The notes under the pieces were generated by a model. It did no database searches and was not told the origin of the DNA. It was given only the letters and a program-made list of their open reading frames with translations. Positions 32,842 to 42,015 of a stretch of 64,000 nucleotides of DNA are shown here, piece after piece. Position 1 is the stretch's first letter; each line of letters begins with the position of its first letter. The stretch is from Mycolicibacterium cosmeticum (GTDB lineage Bacteria; Actinomycetota; Actinomycetes; Mycobacteriales; Mycobacteriaceae). The stretch lies in contig NZ_CCBB010000003.1 of NCBI RefSeq assembly GCF_000613185.1, forward strand, positions 1,426,001-1,490,000, written 5' to 3'. The position numbers and the translations under genes are program-made.

Positions 32842-34976
32842 TCACCGGCACTCATGCGCTCCCCGGGGAGACGGATTACCACGCGCTCAACGCGATGCTC
32901 AATCTGTACGACAAAGACGGCAAGATCCAGTTCGACAAGGACGTCCAGGCCGCGCGGGAGTACTTCCTGCAGCACGTCAACCAGAACACGGTGTTCTTCC
33001 ACAGTCAGGACGAGAAGCTCGACTACCTGATCGAGAAGGAGTACTACGAGCGCGAGGTGCTCGACCAGTACTCGCGGAACTTCATCAAGTCGCTGCTGGA
33101 CCGTGCCTACGCCAAGAAGTTCCGGTTCCCGACCTTCCTCGGCGCGTTCAAGTACTACACCTCCTACACGCTGAAGACGTTCGACGGAAAGCGTTACCTG
33201 GAGCGGTTCGAGGACCGCGTGGTGATGGTGGCGCTGACCCTGGCGGCCGGTGACACCGACCTGGCCGAGAAGCTGGTCGACGAGATCATCGACGGCCGGT
33301 TCCAGCCGGCCACCCCGACGTTCCTGAACTCGGGCAAGAAGCAGCGCGGCGAGCCGGTGTCGTGCTTCCTGCTGCGCATCGAGGACAACATGGAGTCCAT
33401 CGGGCGCTCCATCAACTCCGCACTGCAGCTGTCCAAGCGCGGCGGCGGAGTCGCCTTGCTGCTCACCAACATCCGGGAGCACGGCGCGCCGATCAAGAAC
33501 ATCGAAAACCAGTCCTCGGGCGTCATCCCGATCATGAAACTGCTGGAGGACTCGTTCTCCTACGCCAACCAGCTCGGTGCCCGCCAGGGTGCCGGCGCGG
33601 TGTACCTGCACGCCCACCACCCGGACATCTACCGGTTCCTGGACACCAAGCGGGAGAACGCCGACGAGAAGATCCGGATCAAGACGCTGTCGCTGGGCGT
33701 GGTGATTCCGGACATCACCTTCGAACTGGCGAAGAAGAACGAGGACATGTACCTGTTCTCGCCCTACGACGTCGAGCGCGTCTACGGCGTGCCGTTCGCC
33801 GACATCTCGGTCACCGAAAAGTACTACGAGATGGTCGACGACGCCCGGATCCGCAAGACCAAGATCAAGGCGCGCGAGTTCTTCCAGACGCTGGCCGAGC
33901 TCCAGTTCGAGTCGGGCTACCCGTACATCATGTACGAGGACACGGTGAACCGCGCCAACCCGATCGCCGGCAAGATCACCCACTCCAACCTGTGCTCGGA
34001 GATCCTGCAGGTCTCCACGCCGTCGGAGTTCAACGAAGATCTCTCGTATGCCAAGGTGGGCAAGGACATCTCGTGCAACCTCGGCTCGATGAACATCGCC
34101 AAGGCGATGGACTCGCCGGACTTCGCCCAGACCATCGAGGTGGCCATCCGGGCGCTGACCGCGGTGAGCGATCAGACCCACATCTGGTCGGTGCCGTCCA
34201 TCGAGCAGGGCAACAACAGCTCACACGCCATCGGCCTGGGGCAGATGAACCTGCACGGCTACCTGGCCCGCGAGCGGATCCACTACGGCTCCGAAGAGGG
34301 CGTCGACTTCACCAACATCTACTTCTACACGGTGCTGTATCACGCGCTGCGGGCCAGCAATCGCATTGCGATCGAACGGAATACCCGTTTCGGTGGCTTC
34401 GAGCAGTCCAAGTACGCCTCGGGCGAATTCTTCGACAAGTACACCGAGCAGGTGTGGGAGCCCAAGACCGAGCGGGTGCGGCAGCTGTTCGCCGACGCCG
34501 ACATCCACATCCCGACGCAGGACGACTGGCGCCGGCTCAAGGAGTCGGTGCAGGCGCACGGCATCTACAACCAGAACCTGCAGGCCGTCCCGCCCACGGG
34601 GTCGATCAGCTACATCAACCACTCGACCAGCTCGATCCACCCGGTCGCGTCGAAGATCGAGATCCGCAAGGAAGGCAAGATCGGTCGCGTCTACTACCCG
34701 GCGCCGTACCTGACCAACGACAACCTGGACTACTACCAGGACGCGTACGAGATCGGGTACGAGAAGATCATCGACACCTACGCCGCGGCCACCCAGCATG
34801 TGGATCAAGGGCTTTCGCTGACGCTGTTCTTCAAGGACACCGCCAATACGCGCGATGTCAACAAGGCGCAGATCTACGCCTGGCGCAAGGGCATCAAGAC
34901 GCTGTACTACATCCGGCTGCGTCAGATGGCTCTGGAGGGCACCGAGGTGGAGGGTTGCGTCAGCTGCATGTTGTGA
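32808..34976 (+). CDS. nrdE: class Ib ribonucleotide reductase alpha subunit NrdE
   Basis: 722-residue catalytic subunit that reduces ribonucleoside diphosphates to dNDPs. Conserved features: [23 protein letters not shown] with the N-terminal active cysteine, the loop LCSEILQ with the thiyl-radical cysteine region, [17 protein letters not shown] and the C-terminal CVSCML that passes electrons from NrdH. GTG 32808 is the start that gives the usual length (M. tuberculosis 725); the reading frame from 32709 is shadow. A 19-bp stem terminator follows (34982-35037). The partner beta subunit is not adjacent but at 43592. Confidence 0.95.
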   Translation: MPPTVTAAEPVVTGTHALPGETDYHALNAMLNLYDKDGKIQFDKDVQAAREYFLQHVNQNTVFFHSQDEKLDYLIEKEYYEREVLDQYSRNFIKSLLDRAYAKKFRFPTFLGAFKYYTSYTLKTFDGKRYLERFEDRVVMVALTLAAGDTDLAEKLVDEIIDGRFQPATPTFLNSGKKQRGEPVSCFLLRIEDNMESIGRSINSALQLSKRGGGVALLLTNIREHGAPIKNIENQSSGVIPIMKLLEDSFSYANQLGARQGAGAVYLHAHHPDIYRFLDTKRENADEKIRIKTLSLGVVIPDITFELAKKNEDMYLFSPYDVERVYGVPFADISVTEKYYEMVDDARIRKTKIKAREFFQTLAELQFESGYPYIMYEDTVNRANPIAGKITHSNLCSEILQVSTPSEFNEDLSYAKVGKDISCNLGSMNIAKAMDSPDFAQTIEVAIRALTAVSDQTHIWSVPSIEQGNNSSHAIGLGQMNLHGYLARERIHYGSEEGVDFTNIYFYTVLYHALRASNRIAIERNTRFGGFEQSKYASGEFFDKYTEQVWEPKTERVRQLFADADIHIPTQDDWRRLKESVQAHGIYNQNLQAVPPTGSISYINHSTSSIHPVASKIEIRKEGKIGRVYYPAPYLTNDNLDYYQDAYEIGYEKIIDTYAAATQHVDQGLSLTLFFKDTANTRDVNKAQIYAWRKGIKTLYYIRLRQMALEGTEVEGCVSCML

Positions 34977-34981
34977 CGCAC

Positions 34982-35037
34982 CGAGACTGAAGCCAGGGAC
35001 TGATCACGCCGCTGCGGCGTCCCTGGCTTCAGTCTCG
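34982..35037. terminator. hairpin terminator between nrdE and DUF5997 gene
   Basis: CGAGACTGAAGCCAGGGAC (34982-35000) is the exact complement of GTCCCTGGCTTCAGTCTCG (35019-35037), a 19-bp stem with an 18-base loop that itself contains an inner CGCCG-CTG-CGGCG stem. It ends the nrdHIE transcript and, on the other strand, overlaps the last codons of the convergent gene, so it can serve both directions. No T-tract. Confidence 0.75.
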
Positions 35038-35427
35038 ACGGCTGCTCTCCCGAGCCTGTTCGGCCCGGGCCGCCTTCAACCGTCGCTGCTCGCTGAGCAC
35101 GTTCTGATAGCTCTCCCGCTCGGCGACCAGCCAGTCCGGCATCTCCGCAAGCAGCGCATCGATCTGCTCGGTGGTCAGCGCGTCGGTGACGCCGCCGCGC
35201 GCCAGGCCGGCGATCGAGACACCCAGCTTGGCGGCGACGAGGTTCTTCGGGTGCGGCCCGTCCTTGCGCAAGTCCTTGAGCCACTGCGGCGGATCCTCCT
35301 GCAGCGCGGCCAGTTCGACGCGGGTGATCGCGTTCTGCTGGAACTCCGCCGGCGTCGCGGGCAAGTACACGTCCAGTTTCTTGGCCGCGGTGGCCGGTTT
35401 CATCGACTGCGCGTTGGGCCTGCTCAT
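35029..35427 (-). CDS. DUF5997 family protein
   Basis: 132-residue protein: MKPATAAKKLDVYLPATPAEFQ at the N-terminus, ALQEDPPQWLKDLRKDGPHP, and TEQIDALLAEMPDWLVAERE in the C-terminal half match the actinobacterial DUF5997 family of unknown function. It looks soluble, with a basic helical end. The upstream neighbour on the other strand (35456) is the LysR effector-domain protein; I recall this pair being neighbours in other actinobacteria, so a shared role is possible. ATG 35427. The 3' end includes the terminator stem. Confidence 0.75.
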   Translation of the reverse strand: MSRPNAQSMKPATAAKKLDVYLPATPAEFQQNAITRVELAALQEDPPQWLKDLRKDGPHPKNLVAAKLGVSIAGLARGGVTDALTTEQIDALLAEMPDWLVAERESYQNVLSEQRRLKAARAEQARESSRRD

Positions 35428-35455
35428 GGCATGAGCCTATCGGTAGCCTGAGGCG

Positions 35456-36172
35456 GTGGCCGCGCCCTCACCGTCCTCGCTCACCCTCGGGTACGTCCCC
35501 GGGGCGACGCCGGCGAAGTGGGCCAGGAACTGGGCGCAGCGCCACCCCGAGACGCCGCTGAACTTGCACGTGGTCACGGCGGCGGAGGCGGCCGACGCGG
35601 TGCGGGCCGGGGCCGTCGACGTGGCGGTGCTCCGGTTGCCTGCCGACACGTCGGGGCTGGCGGTCATCCCGCTGTACGAGGAGACGACGGTGGCGGTGGT
35701 GCCGACCGATCACCTGCTCAGTGCCGCCGACGAGATCACCGCCGCCGACCTGGACGGCGAGCCGGTGCTGGTGCCGCTCGACGACGTCGTGTCCTGGGCC
35801 GCCGCTCCCGGCGCCCCGGTCGAATACCGGCCTGAAACCACCGAGGCCGCAATCGAACTCGTCGCCGCGGGGATGGGCGTGCTCATCGTCCCGCAGTCGC
35901 TGGCGCGGCTGTACCACCGCAAGGACCTCACCTACCGGCCGATCACCGGCGCGCCCGCCTGCCCGGTGGTGCTGACCGTGCCGGAAGGGCCGCAGGCGCC
36001 TCTGGTCGAGGAATTCGTCGGCATCGTGCGGGGCCGCAAGCCCGGGTCCTCGCGCGGGCAAACCGAGCCGACGCCGAAACGCACGGCCCGGGAAAAGACG
36101 CTGGCCAAGCAGGCGGCGCGGGCCGCGGCCGGCAAGCTCGCCCGTAAGCCGGCCAAGCGCGGCCGACGCTGA
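35456..36172 (+). CDS. orphan LysR substrate-binding domain protein with basic tail
   Basis: 238-residue protein. Residues ~10-190 are a LysR-type effector (periplasmic-binding-protein fold) domain: SLTLGYVPGATPAKWARNWA, VDVAVLRLPADTSGLAVIPL and AAIELVAAGMGVLIVPQSLA. There is no N-terminal helix-turn-helix at all. The last ~45 residues are instead very rich in Lys, Arg and Ala (TPKRTAREKTLAKQAARAAA and GKLARKPAKRGRR), resembling histone-H1/HupB-type tails that bind DNA non-specifically. GTG start at 35456, 28 bp from the divergent DUF5997 gene. How it acts is unknown. Confidence 0.75.
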   Translation: MAAPSPSSLTLGYVPGATPAKWARNWAQRHPETPLNLHVVTAAEAADAVRAGAVDVAVLRLPADTSGLAVIPLYEETTVAVVPTDHLLSAADEITAADLDGEPVLVPLDDVVSWAAAPGAPVEYRPETTEAAIELVAAGMGVLIVPQSLARLYHRKDLTYRPITGAPACPVVLTVPEGPQAPLVEEFVGIVRGRKPGSSRGQTEPTPKRTAREKTLAKQAARAAAGKLARKPAKRGRR

Positions 36173-36232
36173 CCCATCGCGAGCGTGGGGCTGTGTACGC
36201 GGTCCGGCAGATTCGTGTGGACAGGGCCCACA
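36168..36232. repeat. 65-bp hairpin repeat, copy 1
   Basis: Begins at the stop of the LysR-like gene and contains CATCGCGAGCGTGGGGCTGT, an inner loop with CGGCAGATTCGTGT, and ACAGGGCCCACA; about 90% identical to the copy at 37948-38013 (one indel, about six substitutions by eye). Arms GTGGGG..CTGT and ACAGGGCCCAC can pair. The two copies bracket the MFS transporter unit. Confidence 0.75.
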
Positions 36233-36409
36233 CTCGGCGGCGCTGCGCCTCGGAACTCCTTGCATCGGCAATTTTCCTGAAACGTTTCAGACCGCGGAGT
36301 GCTTTCGCTAGAGTCCTGCGAGGAATCGCTTCAGGTGTCCCCGGGTCAACGCCCGGGTAGGTCGCTCGCGGTGGCAGCACGGGCGCCGGCAGACCACGAA
36401 AGGCCAAGC

Positions 36410-37795
36410 ATGACTTCACCGTCCACCGCGACGTTCTTCAGCCGTGAGCGCATCGTCGCCTCGCCCGGATGGAGCCGCTGGCTGGTACCGCCGGCGGCGC
36501 TGTCGATCCACCTGTCCGTCGGCGCCGCCTACTCGTGGAGCGTGTTCAAGAAGCCGTTGGAGGGGGCGCTGGGCATCTCCGGCACCCTGTCCGCCCTGCC
36601 GTTCACCATCGGCATCGTCATGCTCGGGCTCTCGGCTGCCGTCTTCGGCACCTGGGTGGACCGCAACGGTCCACGCATGGCGATGTTCGCCGCGATGTGC
36701 TGCTTCTGCGGCGGATGGCTGGTCGGCGCCGCCGGCCTGGCCACCCGCCAGTACTGGCTGGTGCTGCTGGGCTACGGCGTGCTCGGCGGGATCGGCTGGG
36801 GCATCGGCTACATCTCCCCGGTATCGACGCTGATGAAATGGTTCCCGGATAAGCCGGGGATGGCGACCGGACTGGCGATCATGGGCTTTGGCGGCGGCGC
36901 CCTGATCGCCTCACCGTGGTCGACGGCCATGCTCAAGGCCTTCGGCCCCGACCCCGCAGGCATCGCGAAAACCTTTGTGGTGCACGGTTTGGTGTACGCG
37001 GTGTTCATGTCGCTGGGGTGGCTGCTGGTGCGGGTGCCCCGCTCGGACTGGCGACCGTCGGGCTGGACACCACCGCCGCTGCAGCAGGGATCGATCGTCA
37101 CCGGCGGCCAGGTGTCGGCGGCCAACGCCGTCAAGACGCCGCAGTTCTGGTTGCTGTGGGTGGTGCTGTGCTTCAACGTGACCGCCGGCATCGGCATCCT
37201 GGAGAAGGCCTCGCCGATCTATCAGGACTACTTCCCGACAGCGGGCGCGGCGGCGGGTGCCCTGGCAGCCGCGGCCGCGGGATACGTGGCGATGCTGTCG
37301 CTCGGCAACATGCTGGGCCGGATCGGCTGGTCCAGCCTCTCGGATGTGATCGGCCGCAAGAACGCCTACCGGCTCTACCTCGGTGTGGGCGCCCTGCTGT
37401 ACCTGACCATCACCCTGATGCAGAACTCCAACAAGCTGGTGTTCCTGGTGGCGACGATCCTCATCCTGAGCTTCTACGGTGCCGGCTTCGCCACCGTCCC
37501 CGCCTACCTGCGCGACCTGTTCGGCACCTACCAGGTGGGAGCCATCCACGGCCGCCTGCTCACCGCGTGGTCGGCCGCCGGGATCCTCGGGCCCATCATC
37601 GTCAACTCGGTGGCCGACAGCCAGGCCGCGGCGGGCAAGGACGGCCCCGCGCTGTACACGGTGTCGTTCAGCATCATGATCGGGCTGCTGGTGCTCGCGC
37701 TGGTGTGCAATGAGCTCATCCACCCGGTGTCGTCGAAATGGCATGAAAGCCAAGCCGATTCGGCCCGCGTCATTGACAAGGAGGTCGTTCGATGA
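36410..37795 (+). CDS. OFA-family MFS transporter (oxalate/formate antiporter type)
   Basis: 461-residue 12-helix major facilitator protein. The N-terminal WLVPPAALSIHLSVGAAYSW and the following KPLEGALG are typical of oxalate:formate antiporter family members, and the loop between helices 8 and 9 has LGNMLGRIGWSSLSDVIGRKNAYR, the MFS RxGR-type motif repeated. Substrate probably a small carboxylate (formate, oxalate, nitrate-like anions) but not defined. The ATG at 36410 replaces the longer frame from 36299, which is leader sequence. The end overlaps the small gene at 37792. Confidence 0.85.
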   Translation: MTSPSTATFFSRERIVASPGWSRWLVPPAALSIHLSVGAAYSWSVFKKPLEGALGISGTLSALPFTIGIVMLGLSAAVFGTWVDRNGPRMAMFAAMCCFCGGWLVGAAGLATRQYWLVLLGYGVLGGIGWGIGYISPVSTLMKWFPDKPGMATGLAIMGFGGGALIASPWSTAMLKAFGPDPAGIAKTFVVHGLVYAVFMSLGWLLVRVPRSDWRPSGWTPPPLQQGSIVTGGQVSAANAVKTPQFWLLWVVLCFNVTAGIGILEKASPIYQDYFPTAGAAAGALAAAAAGYVAMLSLGNMLGRIGWSSLSDVIGRKNAYRLYLGVGALLYLTITLMQNSNKLVFLVATILILSFYGAGFATVPAYLRDLFGTYQVGAIHGRLLTAWSAAGILGPIIVNSVADSQAAAGKDGPALYTVSFSIMIGLLVLALVCNELIHPVSSKWHESQADSARVIDKEVVR

Positions 37796-37935
37796 GCGAG
37801 TCGCCTGCCGAACTGCACGAATACACACCGACGGTGCCCAGGGTGTACATCGCGCTGGCCTGGCTGTGGGTGGCGGTGCCGTTCGGCTACGGCGCCTACC
37901 AGCTGGTGCTCAAGGTCGGTCAACTGTTCGGGTAG
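37792..37935 (+). CDS. MFS transporter small subunit, single-helix microprotein
   Basis: 47-residue protein beginning MSESPAELHEYTPTVPRVYI, with one membrane helix (ALAWLWVAVPFGYGAYQLVL) and a short KVGQLFG end. It starts inside the stop of the OFA transporter (ATGA) with CAAGGAGG just upstream. Such small proteins follow OFA transporters in actinobacteria and are taken as an accessory subunit; the function is inferred from this arrangement. Confidence 0.8.
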   Translation: MSESPAELHEYTPTVPRVYIALAWLWVAVPFGYGAYQLVLKVGQLFG

Positions 37936-37947
37936 CGGACAGGTGGC

Positions 37948-38013
37948 GCTGACGCATCGCGAGCGTGGGGGCTGTGTACGCAGTGCGGCAGATTCGTGTA
38001 CACAGGGCCCACA
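37948..38013. repeat. 65-bp hairpin repeat, copy 2
   Basis: Contains CGCATCGCGAGCGTGGGGGC and ends in ACACAGGGCCCACAG; same element as 36168-36232. Here the arms are better matched: GTGGG..CTGTGTAC (37965-37979 region) pairs with GTACACAG..CCCAC (37998-38012) with GG/GG mismatch between 5-bp and 8-bp stems and an 18-base loop. Located just after the small-subunit gene; candidate terminator. Confidence 0.8.
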
Positions 38014-38095
38014 GTGGCGCGCCAGCCGGGCAGCCGTAACGGATGCGTGACGCTGTTTTACCTGGTCAACACACATGACCCGCGATACTCGAACC

Positions 38096-38983
38096 ATGAC
38101 CGCGCTGAACCACGTTCCGGCTACCACCTCCGCGGCTGACCTCGCCGACCATCTCCGCCGCGACGGTTATGTGATCGTCGACGAGTTGGTGCCGAACTCG
38201 TTGATGGACACCATCACCGATGAGCTGACGCCGTACCTGGACGCGACGCCGATGGGTTACAACGCGATGATCGGCCGCAAGACGCGGCGCACCGGTGCGC
38301 TCATAGCCCGGTCGCCGGCGTGCCGCACGCTGGTTCAGAACCCCACCGTCCTCGGGGTCTGCAAGGACTTCCTCGGTCACGCCAGCGCTTTCCAGTTGAT
38401 GCTGACCCAGGTCATCTCGATCGAGCCCGGCGAATCGGATCAGGCGTTGCATCGCGACCAGAATGCCTTCGACTTCTACCCGTTCCCGGACGACTACCAC
38501 GTGCAGTGCAACACCCTGTGGGCGATGACCGATTACACCGCCGAGATGGGCGCCACCCGGGTGGTGCCGGGAAGCCAGGTCGGGGACAAGAAGCCCACTG
38601 ACTATGCCGACGACGAGTGCCTGCAGGCCGAGATGTCGCGCGGTTCGGTGCTGTTGTACTCCGGCAAGATCGTGCACAGCGGCGCCGCCAACCGCAGCGA
38701 CCAGGTTCGGCGTGCCATCAACGTCAACTACTGCGTCGGCTGGGTCCGCCAGGAGGAGAACCAATTCCTCTCCGTACCACCCGAAGTCGCGCGCACCCTC
38801 GACGACGACCTGCTCAAGCTCATCGGCTACCAGGAGGGTGCGTGGGCGATGGGGTACTTCCGCGACTTCGAGGATCCGCTGCGCGCGATCCGTGGCGATG
38901 CGGTCGGATACGGCTTCGACGCGGCCAAACTCAACGGCAGCGCCGGTGCCGCGTACGCAGACCAACTGACCCACAGCGAGTGA
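38096..38983 (+). CDS. phytanoyl-CoA dioxygenase (PhyH) family protein
   Basis: 295-residue Fe(II)/2-oxoglutarate-dependent dioxygenase. The facial triad is visible as HRDQNAF (H-x-D) and the later HSGAANRS, with the 2-oxoglutarate-binding Arg in the NRSDQVRRAIN region. Hydroxylates an unknown lipid, amino acid or natural-product intermediate; mycobacterial PhyH paralogues are not characterised. An alternative in-frame ATG at 38075 exists; neither has a strong ribosome site. Stand-alone gene between repeat copy 2 and the GNAT gene. Confidence 0.85.
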   Translation: MTALNHVPATTSAADLADHLRRDGYVIVDELVPNSLMDTITDELTPYLDATPMGYNAMIGRKTRRTGALIARSPACRTLVQNPTVLGVCKDFLGHASAFQLMLTQVISIEPGESDQALHRDQNAFDFYPFPDDYHVQCNTLWAMTDYTAEMGATRVVPGSQVGDKKPTDYADDECLQAEMSRGSVLLYSGKIVHSGAANRSDQVRRAINVNYCVGWVRQEENQFLSVPPEVARTLDDDLLKLIGYQEGAWAMGYFRDFEDPLRAIRGDAVGYGFDAAKLNGSAGAAYADQLTHSE

Positions 38984-39043
38984 CGACACCGTCACGGCGA
39001 AAATCGGTGGCGCCGCACGACGAATCCGGCCACCCTGGGAGGA

Positions 39044-39871
39044 ATGCACGTCAGCCTGCACCGCACCCGGGACGAGTTCGCCCCGGTCGCCAGGGCGGTC
39101 TATCTGCCCGACCCGGTGACCTTCACGGTCGAATTGACGACCCTGCGCATGCCGGTCTCCGATGAAGGCCGGCTCATGGTGTCGGTCACCGACGGCGACA
39201 CGGTCGGGGCCGCCGTTCAGCTCGGTGATGGCGCCCTGCTGACCAGTGGCCTGCCGTCGGCCGGCGCCGCAGATGTGGCCGCCGCGCTGACGCGGGCCCA
39301 CCCCGGGTTGCCCAGCGTGCGCGGAACACGGGACAGCACAACGGCGTTCGCGACGGCGTGGAGTGAGGTCACGGGCAGTCACGCCGAGCTGACCGAGGTG
39401 GAGCCCCTGTACCGGCTGGCGGCGTTGGCGGCACCGACCGGTGTGCCGGGGGAGGGCCGGCCGGCCGTCGGCCGGGAGGTGGACCTGCTCGTCGACTGGC
39501 TGGACGCGTTCTTCGTCGAGGCCTTCGGCGCGGCATCGGACCGCGACGCCCGGCGGGTCTACCTGCACCAGATCGCCCTCACCGACGGCGACATCGTGCT
39601 GTGGACCGTCGGCGGCACGCCGGTCAGCATGGCGCGGGTACACGCGCCGCTGGCGGGCATGTCCCGGATCGGCCCGGTCTTCACCCCGCCGCGGCACCGC
39701 GGGCACGGATACGCGGCCGCGGTGACGGCGGCCGCCGCCAGGCACGCACACGCGCGCGGCGCCGACGAGGTCGTGCTGTTCGCCGACGCCGCCAACGAGG
39801 TGGCCAACAGGGTCTATCGGCGGATCGGGTTCGTCGCCGTCGACGAACACGTCCACTACGCGTTCGATTAG
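39044..39871 (+). CDS. GNAT family N-acetyltransferase
   Basis: 275-residue two-part protein. The C-terminal ~120 residues form a GNAT domain: VSMARVHAPLAGMSRIGPVFTPP leads to RHRGHGYAAAV, the acetyl-CoA pyrophosphate-binding Q/R-x-x-G-x-G/A loop, then LFADAANEVANRVYRRIGF. The N-terminal half resembles a degenerate second GNAT fold, as in several mycobacterial tandem GNATs. Substrate unknown. The 3' end overlaps by four bases with the convergent geranylgeranyl-reductase-like gene (39868). Confidence 0.85.
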   Translation: MHVSLHRTRDEFAPVARAVYLPDPVTFTVELTTLRMPVSDEGRLMVSVTDGDTVGAAVQLGDGALLTSGLPSAGAADVAAALTRAHPGLPSVRGTRDSTTAFATAWSEVTGSHAELTEVEPLYRLAALAAPTGVPGEGRPAVGREVDLLVDWLDAFFVEAFGAASDRDARRVYLHQIALTDGDIVLWTVGGTPVSMARVHAPLAGMSRIGPVFTPPRHRGHGYAAAVTAAAARHAHARGADEVVLFADAANEVANRVYRRIGFVAVDEHVHYAFD

Positions 39872-41052
39872 ACCTTGTGGTGCGCGGGCCCCTGCGCCTT
39901 CTTGTACAGCGCCTTGAGCAGCCGGTCCCGGAACGCCGCATTGTCGATCAGCTTGATACCGGCCTCGGCGACCTTCGGGTTCCCGATCAGCTTGTGCATG
40001 TAGCGCCCGCGCCGGTACTCCCTGCCCCAGGCGGCTTCCATCCGCTGCGCATAGTTGGTGAAGTCGTCGGGACCACCGTTCTGCAACGCCGCGATGGCGC
40101 ATTCGCCTGCGGCCAAGCCGGATTCGAGGGCCTTGGAGATACCGGCACCGGATGCCGGCTTACCGGCCCCCAGCGAGTCACCGGTGAACAGCACACCGGG
40201 ACGCCACGGCGGCCAGGCCGTGAAGCCCATCGGCAATCGCCACGCCCGCACGCTCTTGTTCTTCTTCAACTCCTCGATCGGCGGCAGCTCCCAGTCGCGC
40301 GGCAGTGACCGCAGGAACTCGCCCAGGAACTGGGTGGCGTTGATCGACTGCCAGTTCTTGTAACTGTTGACGTAGCCCAACCCGATGTTGAAGACGCCGT
40401 TGCCCATCGGGAACACCCACCCGTAGCCGGGTAGCTGATCGCCCTGGAACAGCAGCTTCAGGTAGATGTCCATGCTGTCGCCGTCGGGGCGGTTGGCATG
40501 CATCTCGGAGCGGATCGCGATGGCCGAGTAACCGTTGTACTGGGAGTCCAGTTTCAGCGCCCGCTTGATGGGCGAGTAGGCCCCGTCGGCCGCGATGACC
40601 GCGTCACCGAGCACCTTCTCACCGCTCTTGAGCACCACGCCCACCACCCGGCCGTCGGCGTCGAATTCCGGGCCGGCCACCTCGGCGCCCTGACGAACCT
40701 CGGCGCCTGCGGACTCGGCGTGCTTGAGCAGCTTCAGGTCCAGGTCGGTGCGGCTGGCGGTGTGCCCGTGGTCGGGCATTCCGGGCCGGCGGGGAAACGA
40801 CAGCTCCCACGCACTCGGGCTGTACACCGTGACCCGGTTGATCCGGTGGTACTTGGCCACCTCGTCGGCCAGGCCCATCTTCTGCAGGTAGCTGACCGCG
40901 CGAGCGGTCAGGCCGTCACCACAGGGCTTGTCCCGGGGAAAGTCCGCCTTGTCCAGGACGATCACCCGTGCCCCCGTCTGGGCGGCCTGCCAGGCAGCCG
41001 CTGATCCAGATGGGCCGCCGCCCGCGATGACCAGGTCGTATCGGGCCGTCAT
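39868..41052 (-). CDS. geranylgeranyl reductase family flavoprotein (MenJ-like)
   Basis: 394-residue FAD-dependent reductase. It has the Rossmann DLVIAGGGPSGSAAAWQAA, the family motif DKPCGDGLTARAV (PxxCGDG), and GVLFTGDSLGAGKPASGAGI near the C-terminus. Members saturate isoprenoid chains; mycobacterial MenJ (Rv0561c) reduces a double bond in the menaquinone side chain, and this is a paralogue by family. The assignment to a particular isoprenoid is not possible. ATG 41052. Divergent from the TetR gene at 41180 with a 127-bp spacer. Confidence 0.88.
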   Translation of the reverse strand: MTARYDLVIAGGGPSGSAAAWQAAQTGARVIVLDKADFPRDKPCGDGLTARAVSYLQKMGLADEVAKYHRINRVTVYSPSAWELSFPRRPGMPDHGHTASRTDLDLKLLKHAESAGAEVRQGAEVAGPEFDADGRVVGVVLKSGEKVLGDAVIAADGAYSPIKRALKLDSQYNGYSAIAIRSEMHANRPDGDSMDIYLKLLFQGDQLPGYGWVFPMGNGVFNIGLGYVNSYKNWQSINATQFLGEFLRSLPRDWELPPIEELKKNKSVRAWRLPMGFTAWPPWRPGVLFTGDSLGAGKPASGAGISKALESGLAAGECAIAALQNGGPDDFTNYAQRMEAAWGREYRRGRYMHKLIGNPKVAEAGIKLIDNAAFRDRLLKALYKKAQGPAHHKV

Positions 41053-41179
41053 CTTCCGCCTCGTTGAAAGGGAATGTGTCCGCTTGATGGTACCGAAGAC
41101 ATTCGTAGCCGGTCCCGCGGTGGATGGCGCACCGAGCGGTCACGGCAGGTCAGGGACGGCGAGCCGGTACAGTAGGTGG

Positions 41180-41935
41180 GTGCGCAGACCATCTCTTCCC
41201 TCCATACCGCTGCCCGGTGGGCAACCCGGCGTGAAGGTCGATGCGCGCAGCGAGCGGTGGCGTGAACATCGCAAGAAGGTGCGCGGGGAGATCATCGACG
41301 CGGCCTTCCGGGCGATCGACCGGCTCGGCCCCAACGTCAGCGTCCGGGAAATCGCCGAGGAAGCCGGCACCGCCAAGCCGAAGATCTACCGGCACTTCAC
41401 CGACAAGTCCGACATGTTCGCCCAGATCGGCGAGCGGATGCGCGACATGCTGTGGGCGGCGGTCATCCCGTCGATCAACATCGAGACCGACACCGCCCGG
41501 CAGATCATCGGCCGGGCCGTGGAACATTACGTGGAGCTGGTCGACCAGCACCCCAACGTGGTCCGGTTCCTACTGCAGGGCCGGTTCGCCGACCAGTCGG
41601 CGGCGGCGATGACCACGGTCAATCGTGGTCGCGACATCACCCTGGCGATCGCCGACATGGTCAGCAGCGAGCTCAAGGACATGGACCTGGACCCCGCGGT
41701 CTTCGAATTGGCCGCGTTCGCGCTGTTCGGCACCGCCGCCTCGGCCACCGACTGGTGGCTCGGTGGCAGCGAGGACGGTGCCCGCCGGATGCCGATGGAC
41801 CAGTTCGTCGCCCATATGACCACGATCATGATGGGTGCGGTGAACGGCACCGGCGAGTTGATGGGTGTGGCGATCGATCCGGATCAGCCGGTCAGCAAGG
41901 CGGTCAAGCGCCAACAGGTGGACCTGGGCGCCTGA
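41180..41935 (+). CDS. TetR family regulator (Rv3050c-like)
   Basis: 251-residue TetR protein. The helix-turn-helix lies in GPNVSVREIAEEAGTAKPKIYRHFTDKSDMF (about 50-80), and the C-terminal domain has FRFLLQGRF-like and FALFGTAASATDWWLG segments. GTG 41180 follows AGGTGGG; the stop before it in the same frame limits the possibilities, and a second in-frame GTG at about 41232 cannot be excluded. It lies 80 bp before the monooxygenase at 42016, as Rv3050c stands before Rv3049c, and probably controls it. Confidence 0.88.
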   Translation: MRRPSLPSIPLPGGQPGVKVDARSERWREHRKKVRGEIIDAAFRAIDRLGPNVSVREIAEEAGTAKPKIYRHFTDKSDMFAQIGERMRDMLWAAVIPSINIETDTARQIIGRAVEHYVELVDQHPNVVRFLLQGRFADQSAAAMTTVNRGRDITLAIADMVSSELKDMDLDPAVFELAAFALFGTAASATDWWLGGSEDGARRMPMDQFVAHMTTIMMGAVNGTGELMGVAIDPDQPVSKAVKRQQVDLGA

Positions 41936-42015
41936 GCTGCGGCTGTTGCCTTCGGGGGCGCACAGTCTGGATACTGGATATCCGGTACCGCCGTTCCCGG
42001 GAAAGGCCGTGAGCT

